Positions 14,663-23,443 of a stretch of 23,812 nt of DNA are shown here, one piece after another. Where the stretch lies: assembly GCA_964459305.1 (NCBI GenBank), contig CAYWNA010000202.1:1-23812 (forward strand). Reading direction: 5' to 3'. Both the position numbers and the translations under genes were made by a program. This DNA comes from CAYWNA01 sp964459305 (GTDB taxonomy: Bacteria > Planctomycetota > Planctomycetia > Pirellulales > Pirellulaceae). The notes under the pieces are model-generated. The model was given only the letters and a program-made list of their open reading frames with translations, searched no databases and was not told the DNA's origin. The first letter of the stretch is position 1. Each line of letters starts with the position of its first letter.

Positions 14663-17600
14663 ATGGCATCGATACTCCAGAAAATCGGACAATGGGCATT
14701 TCGCGATAACACGCGCGCGGAAGATCGTATGCGCACGCTGTGGTTGCCGTTGATCGTGCTGGTCACCGGTCTATGCGCCAGCCTTCAGGCTTGGCGGCTG
14801 CTCGATCGCTACGAACGGGGGCTTGCGGAAACTCGACTTTCCGCTCGAGCGGAAGAAAGCGTCACGGCGATTGGCCGCTCATTTTCCTCCGTGCTGAACG
14901 ACCTGCAAACGATCGGAGCCGTCTTTGAATGCTCGGAGGCAGTGACGCCGGAAGAGTTCAAGGTGTTCAGCGCACCCACACTAAACCAAAGCCACGGCCC
15001 CCTTGCCGTGCTTTGGGTTCCGCTCGTCACCTCGCACCAGAGCCGAGGGAACAGTCCGCCAATGCGACAGATGGAACGTGACGCTGGCCCGCAAGCGACC
15101 ATCCTGCCCGCCTGGCCCAACGGTGCAGAACCGTCAAGGACCGAGACGTTTTCGGTCGCGTATATCGAGCCCTATCATCGTCGTAGGTCCTACGCCGCAC
15201 AGCACCTAGCAACAGACCCAGCCCTCCGCGACACGCTAATACGCGCGCGAACAACCGGCCGCATGGCCCTCAGCCAACGTACGCCCGTGGACGGGAACCC
15301 ATGGGGGTTTGTGGCAGTGCTGCCGGTTCGCGACGACGAGACGCCGGCAGAAGACGCACCGCCGTACCGGGGCAATCTGAGTGGCTATGTTGTTGGCGTC
15401 TACCGCGTCGAGGCAATCGTCGAGGCCGCGACGCGCGGACTCACCCATGCCGGTATCGAAGTCGCGTTGTTCGATCGCAGTGCTCCGGAAGACAAGCAAA
15501 TCCTTTACTGGGGCGGTTTGGCGACCACAGCCGCCGCCGTTCGAGGCGAATCAGGACGAGTTACTTCGCCCATGTTGACGAAACGCTTCGCCATGGGCGA
15601 TCGCCAATGGGAGATCGTATCGAGGGTGACTCCATGGTACGTCGCTGGCCGGATGGGCTGGTCGCCGCTGATTGCCGCGGCTGCGCTCTTTGTCTCCACC
15701 CTGATGATCGTGTGGTACATCGTCAGTCTCACTCGCCGCCACGAGGCGCGGAAGGAGGCCGAGGATACGCTGCGCAGCAACGAGGAATTCCTGCGTATCC
15801 TGCTCGAACGATCACCTGTTCCGATGGTCGTAGAGACCCGTACTCATGAGTTCGTATTGCTGAGCAGAAGTTTCAGCACACTGTTTGGCTACACGGGTGA
15901 GGACATACGGAGTTTTCGAGATTGGTGGAACGTCGCTTTCCCCGACGAACAGGATCGCAATCGCGTTGTAAGAAACTGGTTTGAACGGGTCCAAAAGGGA
16001 GTGATGAATGGAGCAGAACCGGATCCCATGATTGCCGATGTAACGTGCAAGGGTGGTTCCGTTCGTCATATCGAGTTCATTTTCTCGTCGTACGGCGATC
16101 GGACACTTGTCGTGTTCAACGATCTCACGGACCGGCTTCAACGGCAGGAGGCACTCCGTTGCGCGAGGGACGAGGCGGAGCAGGCAAGTCGCGCAAAGAG
16201 CCGATTCCTGGCGACCGTGAGCCACGAGTTGCGTACCCCGCTGAACGGCGTGATCGGCATGGCCGAGTTACTCAAAGGCACCGAGTTGGACACGCAGCAG
16301 GAGTGTTTTCTCAAGTCGTGCCGCAACAGCGCCGAGTCGCTGCGCGGCTTGATCAACGATATCCTGGACTTCTCGAAAATTGAAGCTGGCGAGTTTGATT
16401 TGCAGGAGAACGAGTTCGCCCTCGACCGCCTGGTGGAGGAAACGGCGGACTTGATGGCGCGCCGAGCCCATGCCAAAGCGATTGAGTTGCTGTGCTCGAT
16501 CGATCCCCATGCACGGCAGCGTGTGCGGGGCGACAGCGTACGCGTCCGTCAGATTCTGGTTAATCTGGCCAGCAATGCGATCAAATTCACCGAGGCGGGC
16601 GAGGTCGCGATCCGGGTCCATATCCAGCAGACGGAAGGCGACTTTGTCGAGGTGCGTTTCTCCGTCACGGACACAGGCATCGGCATTCCCAAGGACCGAA
16701 TCGACCGCTTGTTCGATCCGTTTGCACAGGCCGATGATTCGACGACTCGGAGGCATGGCGGAAGCGGGGTCGGTTTGGCGATCAGCAAACGCCTCGCGGA
16801 GATGATGAATGGCCAGATCAAGGTGGAGAGTGAAGAAGGACGTGGGTCGACCTTCTGGTTTGAGATTCGCCTTGGAAAGCTGGACGGCCAGAGTTCGACC
16901 GCCAATGTTGATGACCAAGGCCTGCAAGGGCGGCGGGCATTGATTGTGGACGACAACCGATCGGCGCTGCAAATCCTCGACGAACAACTCTCCGCCTGTG
17001 GTATGACGTGCGAGTCGGCGGCAAGTGTGGACGAGGCGCTGGTGACCATTCGCCACGCGGAGGTCGCGGCGAATTCGTTCGACGTCGTCTTGGCAGATTT
17101 TTCCATGCCGGGACGCGATGGGTGCGATCTGGCCGCATTGTTCGCCGATCGCATGGACCTGCCGGTGATCGTGCTCAGCGCATTCGACACGATGCTGGAC
17201 AGCGACGAGCAGCGGCGGTTGGGCATCGCTCGCTGTCTGTCCAAACCCGCCAAGCAGTCGGAACTGCTGAAGGCCGTTGTCGCCGCCGTGCCCAGCCACG
17301 GGAGCGTCGGGCACGAGCTTCCGGATGAAAAAGCGAGCGATGCAGCGGCCCGATCCGAGAATGTCCTCTCAAACATCCGGATCCTGGTGGCCGAAGGCAA
17401 CGAAACTGGCCAGACGTTCCTCAGGGAGTCGCTGGGGGGTGCTTGTTACGAATGCGACGTGGTTGGCGATGGACGTTCGGCGGTCTCGGCCGTTCAGGCC
17501 CAGAGCTACGATATGGTCTTGATGGATTGCCGGATGCCCGAAATGGACGGGCTGGAGGCGACTCGACAGATTCGCAAAATGGAGCAAGACGGCAAGCTCC

Positions 17601-18190
17601 GAGGCCGCATACCGATCATCGCGTTCACGGCTTCTGCCATCAAGGGCGATCGAGAGCGGTGCATCGCAGCCGGCATGGATGACCATTTCCACAAGCCAGT
17701 GAGTGGCCGCGAACTGCTCGATGCGATCGGCCGCTTCCTCGGCGCGACAGACACCGCGGCAGAGCAGGGCCAGGAACACGAGAAGACAAAACGGCCCGGA
17801 AGGAGTGATGCCGCCGCGCCGATCGACACCGAGGCGTTGTACGGCCGTTGCCTGGGGAATGTGGAATTCGCGGAATCGCTGCTGACCGACTTCGCTCGAA
17901 TGGGCGGTGAACGAGTCGGGCAGATCCTGCGCAGCTTGGAGGAGTGTGATGCCACAGGCGTGGCGGACACTGCCCATTCGCTGAAAGGCACGGCAGCCAT
18001 CGTCGCCGCGGAAGACATCCGTGCGGTCGCAGCCCAGTTGGAGGCGACTGGTCGCTCGGGTGACCTGAAAGATGCGAAGCAATTTGCGGATCAGCTTCGC
18101 GTCGAAATGCAGTCGTGCGTGGAATTCATTCTGCAGCCGGAAAGACAGGTCGGCGAAAACATCCGAGGCATGGGCGACGCGTTGATATGA
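14663..18190 (+). CDS. Membrane hybrid histidine kinase (CHASE-like/PAS/HisKA/HATPase/REC/REC/HPt)
   Basis: About 1,175 residues. A first membrane helix (TLWLPLIVLVTGLCASLQAW, near 25-45 of the protein) and a second (about 333-356) enclose a CHASE-type sensor with AYIEPYHRRRSYAA and GYVVGVYRVEAIV. A PAS-like domain follows, then HisKA (ATVSHELRTPLNGVIG, phospho-His), HATPase (NLASNAIKFT, DTGIGIP, LFDPFAQ, GSGVGLAISK), REC1 (LIVDDN, LADFSMPG, LSKPAK), REC2 (VLMDCRMPEMDG, HKPVSG) and an HPt domain (TAHSLKGTAA). REC2 has VAEGNE where the metal-binding pair should be acidic-acidic. A longer frame begins with GTG at 14450, but that lies in a hairpin stem and adds a poor N-terminus. ATG 14663 has GGTGGA 4 nt before it and puts the helix near the N-terminus. 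It overlaps the next gene by ATGA. Confidence 0.93.
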   Translation: MASILQKIGQWAFRDNTRAEDRMRTLWLPLIVLVTGLCASLQAWRLLDRYERGLAETRLSARAEESVTAIGRSFSSVLNDLQTIGAVFECSEAVTPEEFKVFSAPTLNQSHGPLAVLWVPLVTSHQSRGNSPPMRQMERDAGPQATILPAWPNGAEPSRTETFSVAYIEPYHRRRSYAAQHLATDPALRDTLIRARTTGRMALSQRTPVDGNPWGFVAVLPVRDDETPAEDAPPYRGNLSGYVVGVYRVEAIVEAATRGLTHAGIEVALFDRSAPEDKQILYWGGLATTAAAVRGESGRVTSPMLTKRFAMGDRQWEIVSRVTPWYVAGRMGWSPLIAAAALFVSTLMIVWYIVSLTRRHEARKEAEDTLRSNEEFLRILLERSPVPMVVETRTHEFVLLSRSFSTLFGYTGEDIRSFRDWWNVAFPDEQDRNRVVRNWFERVQKGVMNGAEPDPMIADVTCKGGSVRHIEFIFSSYGDRTLVVFNDLTDRLQRQEALRCARDEAEQASRAKSRFLATVSHELRTPLNGVIGMAELLKGTELDTQQECFLKSCRNSAESLRGLINDILDFSKIEAGEFDLQENEFALDRLVEETADLMARRAHAKAIELLCSIDPHARQRVRGDSVRVRQILVNLASNAIKFTEAGEVAIRVHIQQTEGDFVEVRFSVTDTGIGIPKDRIDRLFDPFAQADDSTTRRHGGSGVGLAISKRLAEMMNGQIKVESEEGRGSTFWFEIRLGKLDGQSSTANVDDQGLQGRRALIVDDNRSALQILDEQLSACGMTCESAASVDEALVTIRHAEVAANSFDVVLADFSMPGRDGCDLAALFADRMDLPVIVLSAFDTMLDSDEQRRLGIARCLSKPAKQSELLKAVVAAVPSHGSVGHELPDEKASDAAARSENVLSNIRILVAEGNETGQTFLRESLGGACYECDVVGDGRSAVSAVQAQSYDMVLMDCRMPEMDGLEATRQIRKMEQDGKLRGRIPIIAFTASAIKGDRERCIAAGMDDHFHKPVSGRELLDAIGRFLGATDTAAEQGQEHEKTKRPGRSDAAAPIDTEALYGRCLGNVEFAESLLTDFARMGGERVGQILRSLEECDATGVADTAHSLKGTAAIVAAEDIRAVAAQLEATGRSGDLKDAKQFADQLRVEMQSCVEFILQPERQVGENIRGMGDALI

Positions 18191-20604
18191 ATGTCTTAGT
18201 AGTTGATCAGGACGCTCTTCACCGACAGCTGGCAGCGCGGCTCCTGGTGGACGCTGGATACCAAGTGAGCGAGGCTGCCGATGGTCGCGAAGCCATCGAC
18301 CAGTTCCGCCAGTCCGATTGTGCGATCGTCGTCTGTGACTGGGACTTGCCTGGAATGAACGGCATCCAAGTCTGCCGAACGATGCGCAGCGGCGAATCTT
18401 CTCGCGATGCGTACTTTATCGTGGTGACGACGCGTGGCTCCCAGGAAGACAAGGCGATCGCGGTCGCCGCCGGCGTCGACCACTTCATGACCAGACCGTT
18501 TGGACCCAGCGACCTGGTCATGCAGGTGAATGCGGGCCGATTTGTGCTCAGTCGGACACCGGAGGAGAGAAGGATGCTCCTCATGGGACGGTTGGCCGAA
18601 TCGCGAGATCCATCGGTCGGCGAGCATTTGGAGCGTATTCGCAACTACTCACGCATCCTTGCCGACCAATTGAGCGGCGAACCCGATTTCCGCAGTGTTG
18701 TCGATCGGGAGTACGTCAACTTAATCTACATGGCCAGCACGCTGCACGACATCGGCAAACTGACCATTCCCGACGAGATACTCCAGAGACCCGGCAAGGT
18801 AACTGCCGACGAATTCGAGATTCTGAAAACGCATACGCTTCGCGGAGCGGAAACGCTGGAGGCTGCCCTCGACGGGGCCTCCGACCCGTCGTTTCTGCGC
18901 ATGGCCCGCGATATCGCCCTATCGCACCACGAACGATACGACGGGAGCGGCTATCCGCATTGCTTGGCCGGCGACGACATTCCGCTCTGCGGCCGGATCG
19001 TTGCGTTGGCAGACGGTTACGATGCCCTGACCGGCAGGCGGGCGTACCGAAATGCACTGCGGCACGAGGAGGCAAGATCGATCATCATCGACGGAACGGG
19101 CACCGCCTTCGCCCCGATGATCGTGCGAGCATTCCTGGATCGGGAGTCCGATATCGTCGCTGTGTGCGAGCAATACACGGAGCGGACCCCAACAACATCG
19201 GCATCCCTGCCTTCGGACAGCACACGCGGAAACACACGAAGGACAGTGCGCGAGAGAGAGAGCTGTCCGTCGGACAGCACGGAAACCGTCGATTTCACAG
19301 GGAGCACAATGCCCGCAATGGATTTGCATGCGATTGTGGTCGACGACGATGCCATCGCTCGTAAGATGCTTTCGTTCGCGCTGGAGCAGGAGGGCTTCCG
19401 CTGCGATAACACAGAAGACGAGGCACAGGCCCAGACGAAGATCGCGGATCGCGCGTACGATCTCCTGGTCACCGATCTCCGCATGCCAGAAGAAGGTGGC
19501 TATTCGTTAGCGGTCGAGCTTCTGCAACAAGAGACGCGGCCCGTCATTGTGATTCATACCAACGTCGACGATCCCCGGCTGACCAGAGATCTGATGTCGC
19601 GCGGTGTCGACGATATCATATACAAGCCCGTACAACCGGCGGCATTTGCGGCCAAAGCCAAGAGCCTCGTCTTGCGGCGACGTCCGAAGAGCCAACCGCG
19701 GCCGATTCTCACCGACAGCTCGCATCGAACGGCCCACGATTCCCTCGGATCGGACGGGCCTCCTGTGAGCGGTTTACCCAGAGAGTTCGGGCGATACCAG
19801 ATTCTCCGCGAGATAGGCCGTGGCAACATGGCAACCGTCTATTTGGCGCGCGATTCGCGATTGGAACGCGAAGTCGCCCTGAAGATCGTCCGAATCGACA
19901 ATGGCGGAGGCAATGGGCTGTTCAAGCGATTCCAAGAGGAAGCCAAGGCGGCGGCCACGCTGAGCCACGCCGGCATCTGTCCGGTGTACGATTTGGGCGA
20001 TAGGGATGGTCGTCACTACATCGCGATGGCCTACGTCGAGGGTCATCCCCTGAGCCACTACATTGTGCCCGAACGACTCCAGTCCGAGCGCAAGGCCGCT
20101 TTGGTCGTCCTCCGGCTCGCCCGCGCCTTGGAGCACGCTCACCGGCGTGGGGTCGTTCATCGGGACCTGAAGCCGTCGAATATCATCGTCGATGGCGACG
20201 GCCAACCGGTCATCACGGATTTCGGCCTCGCGTGGCGGATCGACCAGGTTGACATCCGGCTAACCCAAGCGGGCGATTTGGTTGGGACTCCGGCCTACAT
20301 GTCACCGGAGCAAGCCAACGGCGATATCGAAAAGATCGGCCCGCCGAGCGACGTGTATGGCCTGGGCGTCATTCTCTACCAACTGCTCACTGGCCGCCTG
20401 CCCTTCGAAGGATCCGTTACCAAGGTCATCTGCCAGATCATCTCCGATGAAGCGGAACCTCCTTCGGTGTACCAGCCGGGTGTGCATCCAGACCTGGAGA
20501 GGCTCTGTCTGGCGATGATGGCCAAGTCCATCGAAGACCGAGCCGACTCGATGGAGACCGTGGCCGATACGATTGCCAAGACACTGACCGAAGACGGCAG
20601 GTAA
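18187..20604 (+). CDS. REC/HD-GYP/REC/Ser-Thr kinase fusion protein
   Basis: An 805-residue soluble effector. REC1 (1-115) has phosphoacceptor Asp51 in VVCDWDLPGMNG. A complete HD-GYP domain (about 135-332), expected to cleave c-di-GMP, shows STLHDIGKLTIPDEIL, HHERYDGSGYP and LCGRIVALADGYDALTGRRA. A Ser/Thr-rich linker (333-374) leads to REC2 (380-495, Asp430, Lys480). A Hanks-type kinase (537-800) has GRGNMATVYLA, Lys566 in VALKIV, HRDLKPSN (658-665), DFG (678-680) and TPAYMSPE. All catalytic residues are present. The start is the ATG of the ATGA overlap with the kinase stop; the longer frame from 18115 is only read-through into the upstream gene. The HPt of the upstream kinase is the likely phosphate donor for REC1 and/or REC2. 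Confidence 0.95.
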   Translation: MNVLVVDQDALHRQLAARLLVDAGYQVSEAADGREAIDQFRQSDCAIVVCDWDLPGMNGIQVCRTMRSGESSRDAYFIVVTTRGSQEDKAIAVAAGVDHFMTRPFGPSDLVMQVNAGRFVLSRTPEERRMLLMGRLAESRDPSVGEHLERIRNYSRILADQLSGEPDFRSVVDREYVNLIYMASTLHDIGKLTIPDEILQRPGKVTADEFEILKTHTLRGAETLEAALDGASDPSFLRMARDIALSHHERYDGSGYPHCLAGDDIPLCGRIVALADGYDALTGRRAYRNALRHEEARSIIIDGTGTAFAPMIVRAFLDRESDIVAVCEQYTERTPTTSASLPSDSTRGNTRRTVRERESCPSDSTETVDFTGSTMPAMDLHAIVVDDDAIARKMLSFALEQEGFRCDNTEDEAQAQTKIADRAYDLLVTDLRMPEEGGYSLAVELLQQETRPVIVIHTNVDDPRLTRDLMSRGVDDIIYKPVQPAAFAAKAKSLVLRRRPKSQPRPILTDSSHRTAHDSLGSDGPPVSGLPREFGRYQILREIGRGNMATVYLARDSRLEREVALKIVRIDNGGGNGLFKRFQEEAKAAATLSHAGICPVYDLGDRDGRHYIAMAYVEGHPLSHYIVPERLQSERKAALVVLRLARALEHAHRRGVVHRDLKPSNIIVDGDGQPVITDFGLAWRIDQVDIRLTQAGDLVGTPAYMSPEQANGDIEKIGPPSDVYGLGVILYQLLTGRLPFEGSVTKVICQIISDEAEPPSVYQPGVHPDLERLCLAMMAKSIEDRADSMETVADTIAKTLTEDGR
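19262..19278. repeat. 17-nt palindrome at the domain-fusion linker
   Basis: GCTGTCCG-T-CGGACAGC is a perfect 8-bp inverted repeat in the linker between HD-GYP and REC2. CGGACAGCAC also occurs 57 nt earlier at 19214, producing the two PSDST motifs of the linker. It might mark the old gene junction or shape local mRNA structure near the internal start below. Confidence 0.4.
19299..19311 (+). promoter_or_regulatory. Possible internal ribosome-binding site and ATG
   Basis: AGGGAG (19299-19304) is followed by 4 nt and an in-frame ATG at 19309, which is codon 375 of the fusion. Starting here would make a 431-residue REC2-kinase protein beginning MPAMDLHAIVVDDDA, the normal way a REC domain opens. 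It may be active, or a relic of two genes that fused. Confidence 0.45.
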
Positions 20605-20627
20605 GCGGCCTTCGCACAGCGATCCTG

Positions 20628-21233
20628 TCATCTTTGGCTTTCCCGGACTAGATCCGCAATAGACTGGGCCATTTTCCTGTACCCTGCCGAATTGGGATGC
20701 ATACGGTCGCTTTGCAGGGACGGATCCGAGAAGATCTCCGGGAGGATGTGGGAATCGAGCGGTATACCGTATTTATCGGCAAGCTCCCGGTAGAACGGCG
20801 CCACTTCGAGAATCTGTTCAGGCTTCGGAACGCCGATCAGGACAACGTCGGCTCCCCCGCCTCGCACGGTGGAAATCATGGCGTCGAGATTCCGTACGGT
20901 AGCAGCTTCGTCCTGCTTGCGTATCATATCGTTCCCGCCATGACAGATTATGACGAGATCCGCCTTCTCTTTCTCCAAGACGGTGCGGAGCCTGCCGCGG
21001 CCTGAGGATGTGACCTCTCCTGGAACGCCCGCGTTGACAACTCGACAGCCGATCATCTCCGAGAGCACGGAGGGGTAGCTCTCGGCTTTGCCTGCGCCGG
21101 TGCCGGATGTGAGGCTATCGCCAAACGCCACAACGACCGATGACTCCGACAGTGCCCTGATTCCGGAATTCCGTCCGCAACCAGCGCACAGGATAAACAG
21201 GCAGAGAATCGTAAAGGGTGTTCTTCTTCTCAC
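20628..21233 (-). CDS. SGNH/GDSL-family esterase, probable lipoprotein
   Basis: A 201-residue hydrolase of the TesA/lysophospholipase-L1 type, likely cutting acyl or acetyl esters on sugars or lipids outside the cytoplasm. A signal peptide (RRRTPFTILCLFILCAGC) ends in a lipobox-like CAGC, so Cys19 may be lipidated, although Cys at -3 is unusual. Catalytic blocks are present: FGDSLTSG with Ser40, NAGVPGEVTSSG with Gly72, HGGND with Asn101, and DRMHPN with Asp176 and His179. The start is GTG at 21233: GAGG lies 7 nt before it, and the ATG one base upstream reads into an immediate stop. It converges on the REC/HD-GYP/kinase gene with a 23-nt gap and lies downstream of the GH43-like gene on the same strand, suggesting a carbohydrate-related role. 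Confidence 0.92.
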   Translation of the reverse strand: MRRRTPFTILCLFILCAGCGRNSGIRALSESSVVVAFGDSLTSGTGAGKAESYPSVLSEMIGCRVVNAGVPGEVTSSGRGRLRTVLEKEKADLVIICHGGNDMIRKQDEAATVRNLDAMISTVRGGGADVVLIGVPKPEQILEVAPFYRELADKYGIPLDSHILPEIFSDPSLQSDRMHPNSAGYRKMAQSIADLVRESQR

Positions 21234-21334
21234 ATCTATACCTCACCCCGCGAGAATGACTCGTTTAACCGCAAGCGGAGGCGTCATCATAGGCTTATGC
21301 GTGCTTCAAGGCCATCCAGAACGTCACGTCGGCT

Positions 21335-22336
21335 TCAACGACTTGCTTCAATTGACTCTGGAACGGATGCAACGGCGAGCGAGATCTTTGACCGTAGTCG
21401 CTCGCCGGATTGATAGAACATGTACAGTTTCTCGCCTTCTTGGATGAAGCACGGCGAAGCCGCTCTTCCGTGATCAGGCTCGCCTTTCGAAGCAGTGAAC
21501 ATATGCGTCACAGAACGGATTCCCTGCAATGTCGAATCGGTCTCCACCGCGCATAGGCTGCGCACATCGCCAAGATGCTTGAATCGTGAGTGACAGATCA
21601 CGTACAATTCTTGCCTCCACGGAAATAGCCATGGCGACACGACGTTGCCCGACGAACTGCGGGGCAACGCGGGGATAAACGGTTTTCTCCTGGTCTCCCA
21701 TTGCCGAGCGTCTTTCGACCAGCCCAAGTAGATACGCAGATTTCCCCGGTTGTTGCCCATCAGCAGGATCACGTAGCGGTTCCCGATGCCGGGAATGGCG
21801 TGTTTGAAAACGCGCGCGTAGGAACACTCATTGATGTCGTCGAAATCCCTCGTCGAGACCGCCACTCCTTCATAGGTGAAGTGCATACCGTCCTCGGACG
21901 TCGCGTAGCGAGTCGTGCCGTTTTCCCCGTGAAACCACAGAAACAGCTTCTTCTCATCCTCGATCCACAATGCGTGTGGCGAGGAAACGTGGCTGACGCG
22001 ATAGTGCGGCTCCCAATGCCGGCTGATCAGGGGATTCTGCTCGTATTCCTTCCACGGGCCTTCGAGAGAATCCGCATAGGCCAGACAGATACCTCCCGGC
22101 GCGTTGTGTGGAGCATAGTACATGTAATATGTTCCCCGCGATTTCCCGAAGAGCTCCTTGGCGTTGATCACGCTTGGGAGGATCACGTCGTTTGCCGGAT
22201 TGTATTTCAGGTCCTTATAGTCAATGACGATCCCTCGACGCTCAAACACAGGAAGATCAGGTGCGCCTTGCTGCTCGTCGGCAGCACACACCGCAGGTAA
22301 TACGAGTGAGGCCAACCAAATGCGAGCTGTGGTCAT
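21335..22336 (-). CDS. Secreted GH43/GH32-like beta-propeller protein
   Basis: A 333-residue protein with a signal peptide (MTTARIWLASLVLPAVCAAD) probably cut after AVCA. The mature part is built from repeating strands such as GTYYMYYAPHNAPGGICLAY, SSPHALWIEDEKKLFLWFHG, RYVILLMGNN and EKLYMFYQSG, the pattern of five-bladed glycosidase propellers of families 43/32/68/117. Which catalytic acids are kept cannot be settled by eye, so hydrolase activity is inferred. The frame is open back to 22426, but ATG at 22336 starts the signal peptide and has AAAGGA 7 nt upstream. Its neighbour is the SGNH esterase; a ThuA gene is divergent. Together they suggest extracellular sugar processing. Confidence 0.82.
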   Translation of the reverse strand: MTTARIWLASLVLPAVCAADEQQGAPDLPVFERRGIVIDYKDLKYNPANDVILPSVINAKELFGKSRGTYYMYYAPHNAPGGICLAYADSLEGPWKEYEQNPLISRHWEPHYRVSHVSSPHALWIEDEKKLFLWFHGENGTTRYATSEDGMHFTYEGVAVSTRDFDDINECSYARVFKHAIPGIGNRYVILLMGNNRGNLRIYLGWSKDARQWETRRKPFIPALPRSSSGNVVSPWLFPWRQELYVICHSRFKHLGDVRSLCAVETDSTLQGIRSVTHMFTASKGEPDHGRAASPCFIQEGEKLYMFYQSGERLRSKISLAVASVPESIEASR

Positions 22337-22498
22337 ACCATGTCCTTTCGTCTCCCTTGCACGGCACTCGTCGGCTCTTCGCTCTCTTGCGTCGGCCGTT
22401 TGAGATGCTCTATTTACCAAGTACAATAGCCAGGTGCAATCACCGACGACTTGATCACCATTCCACCCATGTCAGCTCGCCCCGTAAAGGAGTCCAGC

Positions 22499-23443
22499 AT
22501 GAGTACGAAATACCGACTAACCCGGCGAGAGTTTGTGGCCGCCGGTGCCGTGGCCGCCGGCGCCATTGCCGTTCCGGCCATTCTCAGCCGCACTGCCCGC
22601 GGGAAGCCGGACTTGAAACCCGTGCCGGAGAACGAACTCGGGTTGATTGAAGACGCCCTGCCCCAATCGTCAACCGTCAAGCCGAAGAGCCCGCGCAAGC
22701 TGCTGGTCTTCTACCGTTGCGAGGGATTCGTCCACGGTGCGATCAACCGCGGCAACGCGGCGCTGGAGCTAATGGCCAAAAAAACCGGGGCTTTCGAAAC
22801 CGTTGTCAGCAAAGACTACGCCATGTTCGACGCTGCCACGTTGAAAGAGTTTGACGCGGTGATGTTCAACAACACCACGCATCTGAAATTCGACGAACAG
22901 CGTCGTGCGACGTTGATGGACTTTGTCAAAAGCGGCAAAGGTGTGTGCGGCATCCACGCGGCCACCGACAATTTCGGCGACTGGCCGGAAGCGGCTGCCA
23001 TGATGGGTGGATTGTTCCACGGGCACCCTTGGGGCGGCGGTGGCACATGGGCCGTACAGATCGAAGAGCCGGGCCACCCCATCAATAAAGGCTTTGCCGG
23101 AGAGGGATTCTGGGTCAGGGACGAGATCTACAAGATGAAGGACCCGTACTCGCGGGACAACCTTCGCATCCTGCTCGGTTTGGACATGACCAAGAAGGAA
23201 AACAAACCAGGCCGCCCTGATAACGACAACGCGATCTCCTGGGTTCGCAACTTGGGCGACGGGCGCGTGTTTTACTGCTCGCTGGGTCACAATAACCAGA
23301 TCTTCTGGACGCCGTCGATCTTGCAGCACTACCTGGACGGCATTCAGTTCGCTATGGGTGACCTCCAGGCGGATGCCACGCCCAGCGCCCAGCTAAGCCA
23401 ACCGTCGAAAGTGTGTCCCGCGCCTGATAAGCCACAGGGTTGA
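22499..23443 (+). CDS. Tat-exported ThuA-domain protein
   Basis: A 314-residue protein with a twin-arginine signal (LTRREFVAAG, Arg9-Arg10, followed by an Ala/Gly/Val-rich helix to about residue 30), so it is exported folded. The remainder is a ThuA (trehalose-utilisation-type, class I glutamine-amidotransferase-like) domain: KLLVFYRCEGFVHGAIN, DAVMFNNTTHLKF, GKGVCGIHAATDNFGDWPE, GGLFHGHPWGGGGTW and a C-terminal NLGDGRVFYCSLGHNNQIF. ThuA proteins are linked to sugar use and are very common in planctomycetes, but their reaction is poorly known. The ATG at 22499 has AAGGAG 6 nt upstream and starts the Tat motif; the longer frame from 22451 is not needed. Its TGA overlaps the start of the cyclase-like gene. 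Confidence 0.93.
   Translation: MSTKYRLTRREFVAAGAVAAGAIAVPAILSRTARGKPDLKPVPENELGLIEDALPQSSTVKPKSPRKLLVFYRCEGFVHGAINRGNAALELMAKKTGAFETVVSKDYAMFDAATLKEFDAVMFNNTTHLKFDEQRRATLMDFVKSGKGVCGIHAATDNFGDWPEAAAMMGGLFHGHPWGGGGTWAVQIEEPGHPINKGFAGEGFWVRDEIYKMKDPYSRDNLRILLGLDMTKKENKPGRPDNDNAISWVRNLGDGRVFYCSLGHNNQIFWTPSILQHYLDGIQFAMGDLQADATPSAQLSQPSKVCPAPDKPQG

Noticed and set aside
16268..17314. 348-codon minus-strand open frame
   Set aside because: It is antisense to the HisKA/HATPase/REC1 coding region of the hybrid kinase, where the sense motifs are complete.
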